Source: Oscillospiraceae bacterium
GTDB taxonomy: Bacteria > Bacillota > Clostridia > Oscillospirales > Oscillospiraceae
Direction: 5' to 3'
NCBI GenBank assembly: GCA_022800755.1
Contig: JAAWQX010000010.1
Coordinates: 1 to 64,000 of the forward strand
Length of the DNA: 64,000 nt
Part shown: positions 17,018 through 26,775 of the stretch, piece after piece
Layout: every line of letters begins with the position of its first letter
Numbering within the stretch: the stretch's first letter is position 1
Notes under the pieces: generated by a model
Databases searched by the model: none
The model's input: only the letters and a program-made list of their open reading frames with translations
What the model was told of the DNA's origin: nothing
Made by a program: the position numbers and the translations under genes

Positions 17018-17697
17018 CGACAGAGGATATCCGTGCGGGCCTGTTTGCACGCCAGGACTTGGGATATCGGGATTTTCACAGCAAACTGGTGCCGACGCTG
17101 GACAAGGATACCATCATCGGTGTGCGGACTCCGGCGCTGCGGGCTTACGCAAAAGAACTTTCCGGGCAGGACATGACGGGGTTTCTCGCGGAACTGCCCC
17201 ATAAATATTATGAGGAAAACTGTCTTCACGCGTTCCTTCTTGAACAAATCAAGGATTTTGAGCACTGTATGGCGGAAACAGAACGGTTCCTGCCGTATAT
17301 CGACAATTGGGCGACCTGCGACCTGTTTTCCCCAAAGGCGTTCAAAAAGCACCCGGAAGAGACTTATGATGCCTGCCTGCGTTGGCTGAAGTCGGCGCAC
17401 GTCTACACAGTGCGCTACGGCGTGGTGACGCTGATGGGGAATTATCTGACTGACGAGTTCCGCCCGGAGATTTTAGAGCGCGTGGCGGCCGTGGATTCGG
17501 AGGAATATTATGTCAGGATGGCTATTGCCTGGCTGTTCGCAGAAGCCTTGGCGAAACAGTACGACGCTGCGCTGCCATACCTGCTGGAGCACCGTCTGGA
17601 CCGGTGGACGCATAATAAGGCTATCCAAAAGGCTGTGGAAAGCCGCCGGATCACGCCGGAGACGAAAGCATATTTAAAAACCTTAAAGCGAAAATAA
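17014..17697 (+). CDS. DNA alkylation repair protein (AlkD-like HEAT-repeat glycosylase)
   Basis: The 227-residue all-helical protein shows the AlkD family pattern: GVRTPALRAYAKEL, NWATCDLFSPKAF, RYGVVTLMGNYL, YYVRMAIAWLFAEAL and HNKAIQKAVESRRI. Members remove N3- and N7-alkylpurines by enclosing the helix with HEAT-like repeats. It is coupled to murF and followed by a terminator. The link to cell-wall genes is probably positional only. Confidence 0.9.
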   Translation: MTTEDIRAGLFARQDLGYRDFHSKLVPTLDKDTIIGVRTPALRAYAKELSGQDMTGFLAELPHKYYEENCLHAFLLEQIKDFEHCMAETERFLPYIDNWATCDLFSPKAFKKHPEETYDACLRWLKSAHVYTVRYGVVTLMGNYLTDEFRPEILERVAAVDSEEYYVRMAIAWLFAEALAKQYDAALPYLLEHRLDRWTHNKAIQKAVESRRITPETKAYLKTLKRK

Positions 17698-17700
17698 AAA

Positions 17701-17730
17701 CGGCACCCTTGGCGGGTGCCGTTTGATTTT
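17701..17730. terminator. Terminator between alkD and bofA
   Basis: CGGCACCC (17701-17708) and GGGTGCCG (17714-17721) form an 8-bp stem followed by TTTGATTTT on the + strand and preceded by AAAAATAAAA, so it can serve both convergent units. Confidence 0.85.
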
Positions 17731-17983
17731 ACAGCAGATATTTAATGAGCAGCAGCAGCACCACGCCCGGCGCGCCCAGCACGCCCACCACCAGAGCGTT
17801 GACCCAGTTAATGCCCAGGCTGAGCCCTACCAGCGGTTCCGCGAAATTGAGCAAAAACAACACCGCGAAGCCCACCAGGGTGTTGATGAGCAGCTTTCCC
17901 GCCAGCCGGATAGGGGCCGACAGCAGCCGCACTACCAGAACAATGGCGATGACCGCGATGACCACGATCCCGAACCATTCCAT
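17729..17983 (-). CDS. BofA-family membrane protein
   Basis: The 84-residue protein is almost wholly hydrophobic, with two to three transmembrane helices, and has the BofA-family pattern LAGKLLINTLVGFAVLFLLN and GINWVNALVVGVLGAPGV. In Bacillus, BofA inhibits pro-sigma-K processing by SpoIVFB in the forespore membrane. Many Clostridia carry BofA homologues, so on its own it is weak evidence for sporulation. It follows yaaL by 15 bp, the same gene pair as in Bacillus. Confidence 0.85.
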   Translation of the reverse strand: MEWFGIVVIAVIAIVLVVRLLSAPIRLAGKLLINTLVGFAVLFLLNFAEPLVGLSLGINWVNALVVGVLGAPGVVLLLLIKYLL

Positions 17984-17998
17984 ATGTACCGTCTCCTT

Positions 17999-18220
17999 TC
18001 ATGCCGTACCGTCAAAGGCTTTTAAGCATTTAACGGCATAATCGTATTTTGACATGAGCGCGTTCATTTCATAAATGCAGGCGTCCATTTGTGTCGGGTC
18101 CGTGAGCATATCGAACCGGGCGTAGAGTTCGTCCAGGTCCGTGCGCAGGCCCATTACTTCTGATTGCAGGCTGTCCAGTTCCTTACGCTTGGCCAGCCGT
18201 GCTTTTCGCTTTTGCAGCAT
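17999..18220 (-). CDS. DUF2508 (YaaL-like) protein
   Basis: A 73-residue, highly charged helical protein (LAKRKELDSLQSEVMGLRTD and FDMLTDPTQMDACIYEMNAL) matching the DUF2508/YaaL family, found next to bofA in Firmicutes. GGAGG lies just upstream on the minus strand (18227-18231 region). Its role is unknown. Here the pair has lost the usual recR neighbour. Confidence 0.8.
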   Translation of the reverse strand: MLQKRKARLAKRKELDSLQSEVMGLRTDLDELYARFDMLTDPTQMDACIYEMNALMSKYDYAVKCLKAFDGTA

Positions 18221-18249
18221 AGAAAAAACCTCCTAAGGCCTTTTCTGTA

Positions 18250-18722
18250 TATTGTATTCGCTGTCTTATAAAAATAAACAATCCTGGCAGAAAATGCAAT
18301 CATTTTTTTTCAATCAGCCGCACATACTATGCTTGGACGAAGGATCCGATTGTCGGAGAGACAAGGTCTGACCATGGAGTAGATGCGCGTAAGATCGGAA
18401 TGTTTGTGAATGAATCATGATCGAAAGTGTCCGAATATGTCGTTTTTCAGCAACAGCGGAAAAACAGACTGCGGCTTCGCGAAAAGCCCGGCCTCTTGTA
18501 AGGCCAAATGCTTCCAATTGCGTTAGTAAGCCCGCAAAGGACAAAAACAACAGCCGGACAGGTCAGCGTTCGGCGGCTCCGGCAGAAACATGAGGCTTAT
18601 CCAAAGATAAGAAATGTTTCCGAGAGGAAGAAGTCAAGTGGTGAAGAATGTGCCTACATAGGCACAGCCTCCGCCGCGGGCGGGGGTTGTGCTTGATATG
18701 ATCTCCGCTTTTTCCATACAAA
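18250..18722. other. Gene-free stretch with many hairpins; possible structured RNA
   Basis: No credible protein frame lies here, although frames of 62 and 78 codons exist. Successive hairpins can be drawn on the + strand: TTGTC/GACAA near 18350, GGCCT/AGGCC near 18490, GCCGGA/TCCGGC (about 18553-18583), GAAACAT/ATGTTTC (about 18587-18622) enclosing CTTATC-CAAA-GATAAG, GTGCCTA/TAGGCAC (about 18650-18667) and CCTCCGCC/GGCGGGG. A terminator follows. This suggests a non-coding RNA of roughly 400-500 nt, but I match it to no known family and see no clear promoter. Confidence 0.4.
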
Positions 18723-18723
18723 A

Positions 18724-18748
18724 GAGGGCGTTTGCCCTCTTTTTTCTT
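18724..18748 (+). terminator. Terminator before the parE promoter
   Basis: AGAGGGC (18724-18730), loop GTTT, and GCCCTCT (18735-18741) followed by six T. It would end any rightward transcript from the structured stretch upstream. Confidence 0.85.
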
Positions 18749-18765
18749 TGTTGCATTGGACTTCT

Positions 18766-18794
18766 TGCTTTTTTTGCCAAGGTAGGATATACTA
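18766..18794 (+). promoter_or_regulatory. Sigma-A promoter of parE-parC
   Basis: TTGCTT (18766-18771), 17-bp spacer and TATACT (18789-18794), about 55 bp before the parE start. Confidence 0.6.
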
Positions 18795-18853
18795 TATCAG
18801 TTATAAGATACCAATGACCGAACACAACATATAGTAACGGAAGGAAGAATCCC

Positions 18854-20839
18854 ATGGCGGAAACTTACGGCAACGACAGTATTTCCCAGCTCAAAGGCGC
18901 GGACCGGGTCCGGAAACGTCCGGGCGTCATTTTCGGGTCCGACGGCCTGGAGGGCTGTGAGCACGCAGTATTTGAAATATTATCCAACGCCATTGACGAG
19001 GCCCGTGAGGGCTATGGCGACACCATTACCCTCACGGCCTTTTCCGATGGCTCCATTCAGGTTCAGGACCACGGGCGCGGCTGCCCGCTGGACTGGAACC
19101 CCAATGAAAAACGCTACAACTGGGAACTGGTGTTCTGCGAGCTGTACGCCGGCGGCAAGTACAGCAACGAGGAGGGGGAGAACTATGAGTTCTCTTTGGG
19201 CCTGAACGGGCTTGGTTCCTGCGCTACCCAGTATTCCTCAGAATTCATGGACGTGACCGTCCGCCGGGACGGGCAGAAATACAGTTTACATTTCCGCAAG
19301 GGCGAACCGGTGGGGAAAAAGGGCCAGGAACTCACCGTGGAACCGGCGGATACCAAGCAGACCGGGACGACCATCCATTTCAAGCCGGATATCGAGGTTT
19401 TCACGGATATCAACATCCCCGAGGATTATTTCCACGACGTTCTGCGCCGTCAGGCGGTGGTGAACGCCGGGGTGAAGTTTGTGCTGCGCTATGAGCGGGC
19501 GGGCAGCTTTGAGACCACGGAGTACCTCTACGAAAACGGCATCAAGGACTACGTCACGGAGATCGCCGGGGAGGCGGCCCTCACCGCGCCGGTGTTCATT
19601 CAGACCGAGCGCCGGGGCCGGGACCGGGCGGATAAGAAAGAGTATAAGGTAAAACTCTCCGCCGCGTTTTGTTTTTCCAATAAAGTCAATTTAATTGAAT
19701 ACTATCATAACTCCTCCTGGCTGGAGCACGGCGGCGCGCCGGATAAGGCCACCCGCAGCGCTTTCGTTTCCGCGGTGGACGATTACATCAAGAAGACCGG
19801 TAAGTACCAGCGGGGCGAATCCAAAATTATGTTCCAGGATGTGGCGGATTGCTTGATTTTGGTGACAAACTGTTTTTCGACGCAGACTTCCTATGAGAAC
19901 CAGACGAAAAAGTCCATCACCAACCGTTTCATTCAAGAAGCCATGACGGCCTTTTTCCGGGAAAATTTAGAGGTCTATTTCACGGAAAACCGATTGGAAG
20001 CGGACCGGGTCGTGGACCAGATATTGGTCAATAAGCGGTCCCGGGAGCAGGCGGAGCGGGCACGTCAGACCATGAAGAAAAAGCTCACGGAAAACATCAA
20101 TCTGTCCAACCGGGTGCAAAAGTTCGTGGACTGCCGCAGTAAGGACGTGTCCCGCCGGGAACTGTATATCGTAGAGGGCGATTCCGCCCTGGGTGCGTGC
20201 AAGCAGAGCCGAGATTCGGAATTCCAGGGCATCATGCCGGTGCGGGGCAAGATTCTGAATTGTCTGAAAAGCGATTACGCCCGAATCTTCGCCAGCGATA
20301 TCATCACGGACCTGCTGAAAGTCCTGGGCTGCGGTGTGGAAGTGAAGGACAAGCACATCAAGGATATTTCGCCCTTCGATTTGAGCAATCTGCGCTGGAA
20401 CAAGGTCATTATCTGCTCCGACGCGGACGTGGACGGCTATCAGATCCGCACCTTGATCATCACCATGATCTACCGTCTGGCGCCGACCTTGATCCAAGAA
20501 GGACTGGTATACATCGCGGAAACGCCGCTGTACGAGATCAACAGCAAGGGCAAGACCTGGTTTGCCTATACGGACGAGGAGAAAAACCGCATCATGGCCG
20601 ACCTGGAGGGGCAGAAATGCACCATCCAGCGGTCCAAGGGCCTGGGCGAGAACGACCCGGAAATGATGTGGCTGACCACCATGTGCCCGGAGACCCGGCG
20701 GCTCATCCGGGTGATGCCGGAGGAAGCCCAGCGCACCAGCGAAATGTTTGACCTGCTGCTGGGGGACAATCTCCAGGGCCGCAAGGACTACATTGCCCAG
20801 GAGGGCGGCTACTACCTGGAATTTGCGGACTTGAGTTAA
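18854..20839 (+). CDS. parE: Type II topoisomerase subunit B (ParE/GyrB family, probably topoisomerase IV)
   Basis: The 661-residue protein has the GHKL ATPase motifs EILSNAIDEAREGYGD, VQDHGRGCPLD and SLGLNGLGSCATQY, a transducer domain, and the TOPRIM domain with YIVEGDSALGACKQ and metal-binding ICSDADVDGYQIRTL. It supplies the ATP-driven strand-passage gate of the topoisomerase formed with the next gene. The ATPase core diverges from canonical GyrB (shorter G-loop context), which is why I favour a ParE-like second enzyme over gyrase, though sequence alone does not settle it. Confidence 0.8.
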   Translation: MAETYGNDSISQLKGADRVRKRPGVIFGSDGLEGCEHAVFEILSNAIDEAREGYGDTITLTAFSDGSIQVQDHGRGCPLDWNPNEKRYNWELVFCELYAGGKYSNEEGENYEFSLGLNGLGSCATQYSSEFMDVTVRRDGQKYSLHFRKGEPVGKKGQELTVEPADTKQTGTTIHFKPDIEVFTDINIPEDYFHDVLRRQAVVNAGVKFVLRYERAGSFETTEYLYENGIKDYVTEIAGEAALTAPVFIQTERRGRDRADKKEYKVKLSAAFCFSNKVNLIEYYHNSSWLEHGGAPDKATRSAFVSAVDDYIKKTGKYQRGESKIMFQDVADCLILVTNCFSTQTSYENQTKKSITNRFIQEAMTAFFRENLEVYFTENRLEADRVVDQILVNKRSREQAERARQTMKKKLTENINLSNRVQKFVDCRSKDVSRRELYIVEGDSALGACKQSRDSEFQGIMPVRGKILNCLKSDYARIFASDIITDLLKVLGCGVEVKDKHIKDISPFDLSNLRWNKVIICSDADVDGYQIRTLIITMIYRLAPTLIQEGLVYIAETPLYEINSKGKTWFAYTDEEKNRIMADLEGQKCTIQRSKGLGENDPEMMWLTTMCPETRRLIRVMPEEAQRTSEMFDLLLGDNLQGRKDYIAQEGGYYLEFADLS

Positions 20840-20851
20840 GGAAGAGAGACT

Positions 20852-23098
20852 ATGCCTAAGAAAAAGACAGAAAAAGAGACCAAGCGTCCCACCAGCAACC
20901 CCAATGTGCTGGGCTTACAGGCGCAGGTGCTGGAGCAGCCCATTACGCAAACGCTGGAAACCAACTACATGCCCTACGCCATGTCCGTCATCGTTTCCCG
21001 GGCTATCCCGGAGATCGACGGCTTCAAGCCCAGCCACCGGAAGCTGTTATATACAATGTACAAAATGGGCCTGCTCACCGGACCCCGGACCAAATCCGCC
21101 AACATCGTGGGCCAGACCATGCGACTGAACCCTCACGGCGACGCGGCGATTTATGAGACCATGGTGCGCCTTTCCCGGGGCAACGGCGCGCTGCTGACGC
21201 CCTTTGTGGATTCCAAGGGAAATTTCGGCAAGGTCTACTCCCGGGATATGTCCTACGCCGCGCCCCGGTACACGGAAGCGAAGCTTTCCAGCATCTGTTC
21301 GGAGCTGTTCCGGGATATCGACAGCGATACGGTGGATTTCGTGGACAATTACGACGGTACAATGAAAGAACCGTCCCTGCTGCCCACGACGTTCCCCAAC
21401 GTGCTGGTCAGCGCGAACATGGGCATCGCCGTGGGTATGGCCAGTCAGATTTGCGGCTTCAACCTGACGGAGTGCTGCCAGGCGACCATCGATTACCTGA
21501 ACGACCCGGACTGCGACGTGATGCGGTCCATGCCCGCCCCGGACTTCGCCACGGGCGGCGAAATTATCTACAATGAAGCGGAAATGCGTAAAATCTACGA
21601 TACCGGGCGTGGCAGTTTTCCCGTCCGCGCCCGCTGGCGGCATGATACTAAGGCGAATATCATCGAAATTTATGAAATTCCCTACACCACTAAAGCGGAG
21701 ATCATCATTGATAAGGTGGCGGAACTGGTCAAAACCGGAAAAATCAAGGAAATCTCGGATATGCGAGATGAGACGGATTTGAATGGTCTGAAACTGGCCA
21801 TTGATCTGAAAAAAGGCACAGATCCGGCGCTGGTGATGCAGAAGCTCTATAAAATGACCCCGTTGCAGGACAATTTCCCATGCAATTTCAACGTCCTCAT
21901 CGGCGGCTATCCCAGGGTCATGGGCGTGAAAGAGATTTTGTCCGAGTGGTGCGCCTGGCGCATGGAAAGCGTCCGCCGCCGGGTTTATTTTGACCTGGGG
22001 AAGAAAAAAGATAAGCTGCACCTGCTGCAAGGCCTGGGCAAAATCCTGCTGGATATCGACAAGGCGATCCGCATCATCCGGGAGACGGAAAAGGAAGCGG
22101 AGGTCGTGCCTAACCTGATGACCGGATTCCAGATCGACGATATCCAGGCCAACTATGTGGCGGAAATTAAGCTGCGGAATATCAACCGTGAGTATATCCT
22201 CAAACGGCTGGAAGAGACGGCCCAGCTGGAAAAGGATATTGCGGACCTTCAAGCGGTCCTGGAAAGCAAGCGGCGCATTAAGGGCATTATCATCGGGGAA
22301 CTGAAGGACATCATGAAAAAGTACCCCATGGAGCGCAAAACAGGTATCATCCTGGCGGAGGAAGCGCCGACGATTTCCGAGGAAGAGATTGTCCCGGACT
22401 ACGCCTGCACGGTGTTTTTGTCCCGGGAGGGGTATTTCAAAAAAATCACGCCACAATCTCTGCGTATGAACGCGGAGCAGAAATACAAGGACGGCGACAG
22501 CCTGCGGGTATCGATGGAGACGAGCAACCGCAAAGAGTTCCTGGTCTTTACCGATCGGCAGCAGGTGTATAAGCTGCGTCTGCGGGATATGGAGGATACC
22601 AAGGCGTCTGTGCTGGGGACCTATCTCCCGGCGAAGCTGGGCATGGACGAGGGAGAAAGCGTGCTTACCATGATCCCCGCGGAAACCGACGCGACCCTCC
22701 TGCTGGCCTTTGAAAACGGCAAGATCGCCAAATTCCCCGTGAGCGTGTATGATACGAAGACCAACCGCAAACGGCTCACCGGCGCGTATTCGGACAAGTC
22801 TCCGTTGGTGGAGGTGCTGCCCATTCGGGAAGAGGGCGAGTTTGTGCTGGTTTCCAGCGAGGGCCGGGCACTGGTGTTCCAGTCGGCGGAGTTGCAGTTG
22901 AAATCCACCCGTAGTACCCAGGGCGTGGCGGTGATGAAGCTCAAGCCCAAATACAAAGTGACCCAGCTTTGTGCCCTTGGGGAGAGCGGAATTGTGAACC
23001 GCTCCCGGTACAAGGCCAAGACCCTCCCGACCGCCGGCGCGCTGCTGCGCCCGGAGGACCGAGGAGAAGAACAGCCAAACCTGTTTGGCGAGGAATGA
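20852..23098 (+). CDS. parC: Type II topoisomerase subunit A (ParC/GyrA family, probably topoisomerase IV)
   Basis: The 748-residue protein has a basic N-terminal extension, YAMSVIVSRAIPEIDGFKPS, the winged-helix region around HRKLLYTMYKMG, catalytic Y140 in APRYTE, and a beta-pinwheel C-terminal domain. It cuts and rejoins DNA, with ParE providing ATP hydrolysis. The quinolone-determining stretch reads PHGDAAIYE: the position equivalent to E. coli GyrA Ser83 is Ala98, and the acidic residue is Glu102. A GyrA-box-like sequence is weak, which fits ParC. Confidence 0.8.
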   Translation: MPKKKTEKETKRPTSNPNVLGLQAQVLEQPITQTLETNYMPYAMSVIVSRAIPEIDGFKPSHRKLLYTMYKMGLLTGPRTKSANIVGQTMRLNPHGDAAIYETMVRLSRGNGALLTPFVDSKGNFGKVYSRDMSYAAPRYTEAKLSSICSELFRDIDSDTVDFVDNYDGTMKEPSLLPTTFPNVLVSANMGIAVGMASQICGFNLTECCQATIDYLNDPDCDVMRSMPAPDFATGGEIIYNEAEMRKIYDTGRGSFPVRARWRHDTKANIIEIYEIPYTTKAEIIIDKVAELVKTGKIKEISDMRDETDLNGLKLAIDLKKGTDPALVMQKLYKMTPLQDNFPCNFNVLIGGYPRVMGVKEILSEWCAWRMESVRRRVYFDLGKKKDKLHLLQGLGKILLDIDKAIRIIRETEKEAEVVPNLMTGFQIDDIQANYVAEIKLRNINREYILKRLEETAQLEKDIADLQAVLESKRRIKGIIIGELKDIMKKYPMERKTGIILAEEAPTISEEEIVPDYACTVFLSREGYFKKITPQSLRMNAEQKYKDGDSLRVSMETSNRKEFLVFTDRQQVYKLRLRDMEDTKASVLGTYLPAKLGMDEGESVLTMIPAETDATLLLAFENGKIAKFPVSVYDTKTNRKRLTGAYSDKSPLVEVLPIREEGEFVLVSSEGRALVFQSAELQLKSTRSTQGVAVMKLKPKYKVTQLCALGESGIVNRSRYKAKTLPTAGALLRPEDRGEEQPNLFGEE

Positions 23099-23119
23099 GC
23101 GCGCACCCGGAGGTGCCAG

Positions 23120-24181
23120 ATGTTAGATAAGCTCAAGCAAATTGAAAAGCATTATGAAGAGATCACTCGCCGGTTGAGCGAACCGGAGGCTTACGAGGAT
23201 GTCGCACGGTTTACAAAACTCCAAAAAGAGCAGAACCAGCTCACGCCGTTGGTAGAGACCTACCGGGAATACTGCCGCTGCGCCGCGGAGCTGGATAGTG
23301 CGCGGGAATTACTGTCGGACCCGGAATTCAAGGAATTGGCTCAGCAGGAACTGGAGGAAAACCGGGAGAAAAAAGCCCGTTTGGAGCAGGAATTGAAGAT
23401 ATTGCTCCTACCGAAAGACCCAAACGACGACAAAAACGTCATTGTGGAGATCCGCGCCGGCGTGGGCGGGGAAGAATCCGCCCTGTTTGCGGGGAACCTG
23501 TACCGCATGTACTCCATGTACGCGGACACCCGCCGCTGGAAAACGGAAATTATGAACCTGAACGAGACGGAATTGGGCGGCATCAAGGAAATCAGCTTTC
23601 TCATTCAAGGCAACGGCGCGTACTCCCGGCTGAAGTTTGAAAGCGGCGTTCACCGGGTGCAGCGCGTGCCGGAAACGGAAGCCGGCGGCCGAATCCATAC
23701 CAGCACCGCTACGGTGGCGGTGCTGCCGGAAATCGACCCGGTGGAGTTTCATTTGGACTTGAAAGATGTGCAAATCGATACCTTTCGCTCCTCCGGCGCG
23801 GGCGGGCAGAAGGTCAATAAGACCTCTTCCGCCATCCGTGTGACTCATTTGCCTACGGGGATGGTGGTGGAGTGCCAGGACGAGCGCAGCCAGTATAAAA
23901 ATAAGGACCGGGCTTTGAGCATCCTTGCCAGCCGGTTGTACGACATCGAGCAGCAAAAGCAGGCGGATGCCGTCGCGTCTGAGCGCCGCAGCCAGGTGGG
24001 GACGGGGATGCGCAATGAGCGTATCCGCACCTATAATTTTCCCCAAGGGCGGGTGACGGACCACCGCATCGGGCTGACTTTATATAAGATCGATCAGATC
24101 ATGAACGGCGATCTGGACGAGATCATTGACGGGCTGATCACCACCCACCAGGCGCAGTTATTGGCGGAGGCGGAACCATGA
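23120..24181 (+). CDS. prfA: Peptide chain release factor 1
   Basis: The 353-residue factor has the stop-codon-reading PxT tripeptide as PET ([16 protein letters not shown]), typical of RF1 (UAA/UAG), and the catalytic GGQ loop in [30 protein letters not shown] precedes the ATG. In many bacteria prfA is next to prmC and sua5; here prmC is absent and the TsaC-CoaE fusion follows with a 4-bp overlap. Confidence 0.96.
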   Translation: MLDKLKQIEKHYEEITRRLSEPEAYEDVARFTKLQKEQNQLTPLVETYREYCRCAAELDSARELLSDPEFKELAQQELEENREKKARLEQELKILLLPKDPNDDKNVIVEIRAGVGGEESALFAGNLYRMYSMYADTRRWKTEIMNLNETELGGIKEISFLIQGNGAYSRLKFESGVHRVQRVPETEAGGRIHTSTATVAVLPEIDPVEFHLDLKDVQIDTFRSSGAGGQKVNKTSSAIRVTHLPTGMVVECQDERSQYKNKDRALSILASRLYDIEQQKQADAVASERRSQVGTGMRNERIRTYNFPQGRVTDHRIGLTLYKIDQIMNGDLDEIIDGLITTHQAQLLAEAEP

Positions 24182-25392
24182 TGACACGGGATGTTCAAAC
24201 GGCGGCGGACTTGATCCGCGGCGGCGGACTGGTGGCCGTGCCGACGGAGACGGTGTACGGTCTGGCGGGAAGCGGGCTGTCGGAAGCGGCGGTGGAGGAA
24301 ATCTACCGGGTGAAAGGGCGGCCGGAGCAAAAGCCCTTGTCCCTCATGGTTTCCGGGCCGGGGGATATTGACCGCTACTGCGTCCGTGTGCCGGAAGCGG
24401 CCCGGATATTGGCGGAGAAATTTTGGCCCGGGCCGCTGACGATTGTATTACAGGCGAAAGACCTTGTTCCCGTCATCGTCCGCGCAGGGGGCAGCACTGT
24501 GGGACTGCGCTGCCCAGACCATCCGCTGACCCTGGCGCTGCTGCGGGCGTGCGACGTGCCGCTGGCGGCACCGTCGGCGAATCCGTCGGGACAGCCCAGC
24601 CCGAAGACGGCGGCGGCGGTGGCGGCTTATTTTGACGGGAAAATCGCCGGGATATTGGACGGCGGACCCTGCGGACTTGGCAGAGAATCCACCATCATCG
24701 ATATGAGCGCTGCGCCGTACCGCATTTTGCGGCAGGGCGCTTTGCCGGAAGCGGAGCTCCGGGCGGCTTTGCGGGAGAATTTGACTGTGTTTGGCATCAC
24801 CGGCGGCACCGGCTGCGGGAAGACTACCGCTTTGCAGGTCATCGGCGCGATGGGCGGATTGGTCATTGACTGTGATGAAGTTTATCATACGTTGGGAGCC
24901 ACCAGCGCGGAACTGCGGGAAAAGCTCATAGCCCGGTTTGGCCCGGCGCCTTACGCCACCGGTGTTTTGGACACCAAGCCCATCGGGGAGATCGTGTTTC
25001 GTGACCCGAAGGCACTGGCGGAACTGAACGCCATTACCCACTCCGCCGTGAAAGACGAGATCGATCGGCGGCTGGAAGACTGGGCCATGTCCGGCGGCAC
25101 GCTGGCGGCCATCGACGCCATCGCGCTCATCGAAAGCGGCGCGGCGGAAAAGTGCAGTCATCTTGTGGGCATCACCGCGCCGAAAGACGTGCGGATGCGC
25201 CGCATTATGGCCCGGGACGGCATCAGCGAGGACTACGCCCGGGCGCGCATTGAATCCCAGCAGCCGGATGAATTTTACAAACAGAATTGTGATAAGATAT
25301 TAGAAAACGCGGGAACGCCGGAAGCATTCGCCGCCCAATGCAAACAATATTTTACGGAGGTACTCCAACATGGCAAACGAAAAGAAGACTGA
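24178..25392 (+). CDS. Fusion: threonylcarbamoyl-AMP synthase (TsaC) and dephospho-CoA kinase (CoaE)
   Basis: Residues 1-195 form a YrdC/TsaC domain ([30 protein letters not shown]-like [27 protein letters not shown]) lacking the extra Sua5 C-terminal domain. Residues 203-404 form CoaE with P-loop [11 protein letters not shown] (206-216), DCDEVYH and [21 protein letters not shown]. The first makes threonylcarbamoyl-AMP for the t6A tRNA modification, the second phosphorylates dephospho-CoA. No stop or restart lies between them, so the polypeptide is bifunctional. The 3' end overlaps the aminopeptidase start by 23 bp. Confidence 0.92.
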   Translation: MMTRDVQTAADLIRGGGLVAVPTETVYGLAGSGLSEAAVEEIYRVKGRPEQKPLSLMVSGPGDIDRYCVRVPEAARILAEKFWPGPLTIVLQAKDLVPVIVRAGGSTVGLRCPDHPLTLALLRACDVPLAAPSANPSGQPSPKTAAAVAAYFDGKIAGILDGGPCGLGRESTIIDMSAAPYRILRQGALPEAELRAALRENLTVFGITGGTGCGKTTALQVIGAMGGLVIDCDEVYHTLGATSAELREKLIARFGPAPYATGVLDTKPIGEIVFRDPKALAELNAITHSAVKDEIDRRLEDWAMSGGTLAAIDAIALIESGAAEKCSHLVGITAPKDVRMRRIMARDGISEDYARARIESQQPDEFYKQNCDKILENAGTPEAFAAQCKQYFTEVLQHGKRKED

Positions 25393-26767
25393 CTACCGGG
25401 CAGAACTGTTCTACCAGCCCAAGCACGGCTATGACCGCATCACGGCCAAGGAGCGCGCGGCGCTGGAGGAGTATGCCGAGGCATATAAGGTGTTTTTGAA
25501 CGAAGCCCGCATTGAGCGGGAGGCGGTGAAGCTGTCCATCGCCATGGCGGAGGAAAAGGGCTTTACGGAATACGTCCCCGGCATGGCGCTGAAGCCCGGC
25601 GCGAAAATCTACTACAACAACCGGGACAAGGCGCTGATTTTGGCGGTCATCGGCAAAGCGCCGCTGTCGGACGGCTGTGTCATCGCGGGTGCCCATATCG
25701 ACGCGCCCCGGCTGGATTTGAAGCAGCAGCCCTTGATGGAGGCGGAGGAACTTGCCTTTTTCCGCACGCATTATTACGGCGGCATCAAAAAATACCAGTG
25801 GGTGGCGACCCCGCTGGAGCTTCACGGCGTGGTGGCGCTGAAAACCGGCGAGCTTGTTGACGTTACCATCGGTCGCGATCCTGCCGACCCGCAGTTGGTC
25901 ATCACGGACCTGCTGCCTCACTTAGGCGGCGATCAGGGAAAAAAGACGTTGTCCGAGGCTATCACCGGCGAGGGACTGAAGCTGCTGATTGGCTCCGTGC
26001 CTTACGCCGAGCCGGGGAAAGACCGGGTCAAATTGGCCATTATGAGCATCTTGAACGACCGTTACGGCATCACGGAGGAGGACTTCCTCTCCGCCGAACT
26101 CATGGCGGTACCGGCCATGGAGGTCCGGGACATTGGACTGGATCGGAGCATGATCGGCGGCTATGGCCACGATGACCGTTCCTGCGCCTTCGCGGAACTG
26201 AAAGCGATCCTGGAATTAAAGACCCCGCCCCGCACAGCGGTGTGCATCCTGGCGGATAAAGAAGAGACCGGGTCTGACGGCGTGACGGGCATGCTGTCCC
26301 AGGCTTTCGACTTTTTCATGGAGGACCTGTGTGCGTCTCAGAATGTCCCCCTGCGCCGGTGCTACGAGAAGAGCTTCTGTCTGTCCGCCGACGTGTGCAA
26401 CGGTTATGACCCGCTGTACCCCGAGGTGAGCGAACTTGCCAACAACGCAAAACTGAATTACGGTGTGGGCATCTGCAAATACACCGGGTCCCGGGGCAAA
26501 AGCGGCACCAGCGACGCCAGCGCGGAAGTGGTCGCGTATCTGCGGAAGGTCTTCGCGGAAAAAGGCGTTGTCTGGCAGATGGCGGAACTGGGCAAGGTGG
26601 ACCAGGGCGGCGGCGGCACCATCGCCAAGTATATGGCCAACCGGGGCATCGATACCATCGACGCCGGGGTGCCGGTGCTGAGTATGCACGCGCCCTTTGA
26701 GATCGTGGCAAAATTCGACTGCTACATGACCTACAAGGCGGTGGCGGCGTTATATGCGGCGAAATAA
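25370..26767 (+). CDS. M18-family aminopeptidase
   Basis: The 465-residue protein is a complete M18 metallopeptidase: VIAGAHIDAPRLDLKQ (first zinc histidine and adjacent aspartate), GYGHDDRSCAFAEL (bridging aspartate), ADKEETGSDG (catalytic and metal glutamates) and VLSMHAPFEIVAKFD (last zinc histidine). It removes N-terminal, often acidic, residues from peptides in the cytoplasm. ACGGAGGT precedes the ATG inside the coaE 3' end. Confidence 0.93.
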   Translation: MANEKKTDYRAELFYQPKHGYDRITAKERAALEEYAEAYKVFLNEARIEREAVKLSIAMAEEKGFTEYVPGMALKPGAKIYYNNRDKALILAVIGKAPLSDGCVIAGAHIDAPRLDLKQQPLMEAEELAFFRTHYYGGIKKYQWVATPLELHGVVALKTGELVDVTIGRDPADPQLVITDLLPHLGGDQGKKTLSEAITGEGLKLLIGSVPYAEPGKDRVKLAIMSILNDRYGITEEDFLSAELMAVPAMEVRDIGLDRSMIGGYGHDDRSCAFAELKAILELKTPPRTAVCILADKEETGSDGVTGMLSQAFDFFMEDLCASQNVPLRRCYEKSFCLSADVCNGYDPLYPEVSELANNAKLNYGVGICKYTGSRGKSGTSDASAEVVAYLRKVFAEKGVVWQMAELGKVDQGGGGTIAKYMANRGIDTIDAGVPVLSMHAPFEIVAKFDCYMTYKAVAALYAAK

Positions 26768-26775
26768 GTGACTAA

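Noticed and set aside
18508..18696. 62-codon plus-strand frame in the gene-free stretch
   Set aside because: No ribosome site and no family; it runs through several perfect hairpins that better suit an RNA.
21047..22456. 469-codon minus-strand frame opposite parC
   Set aside because: Antisense shadow, no start signal and no recognisable domain.
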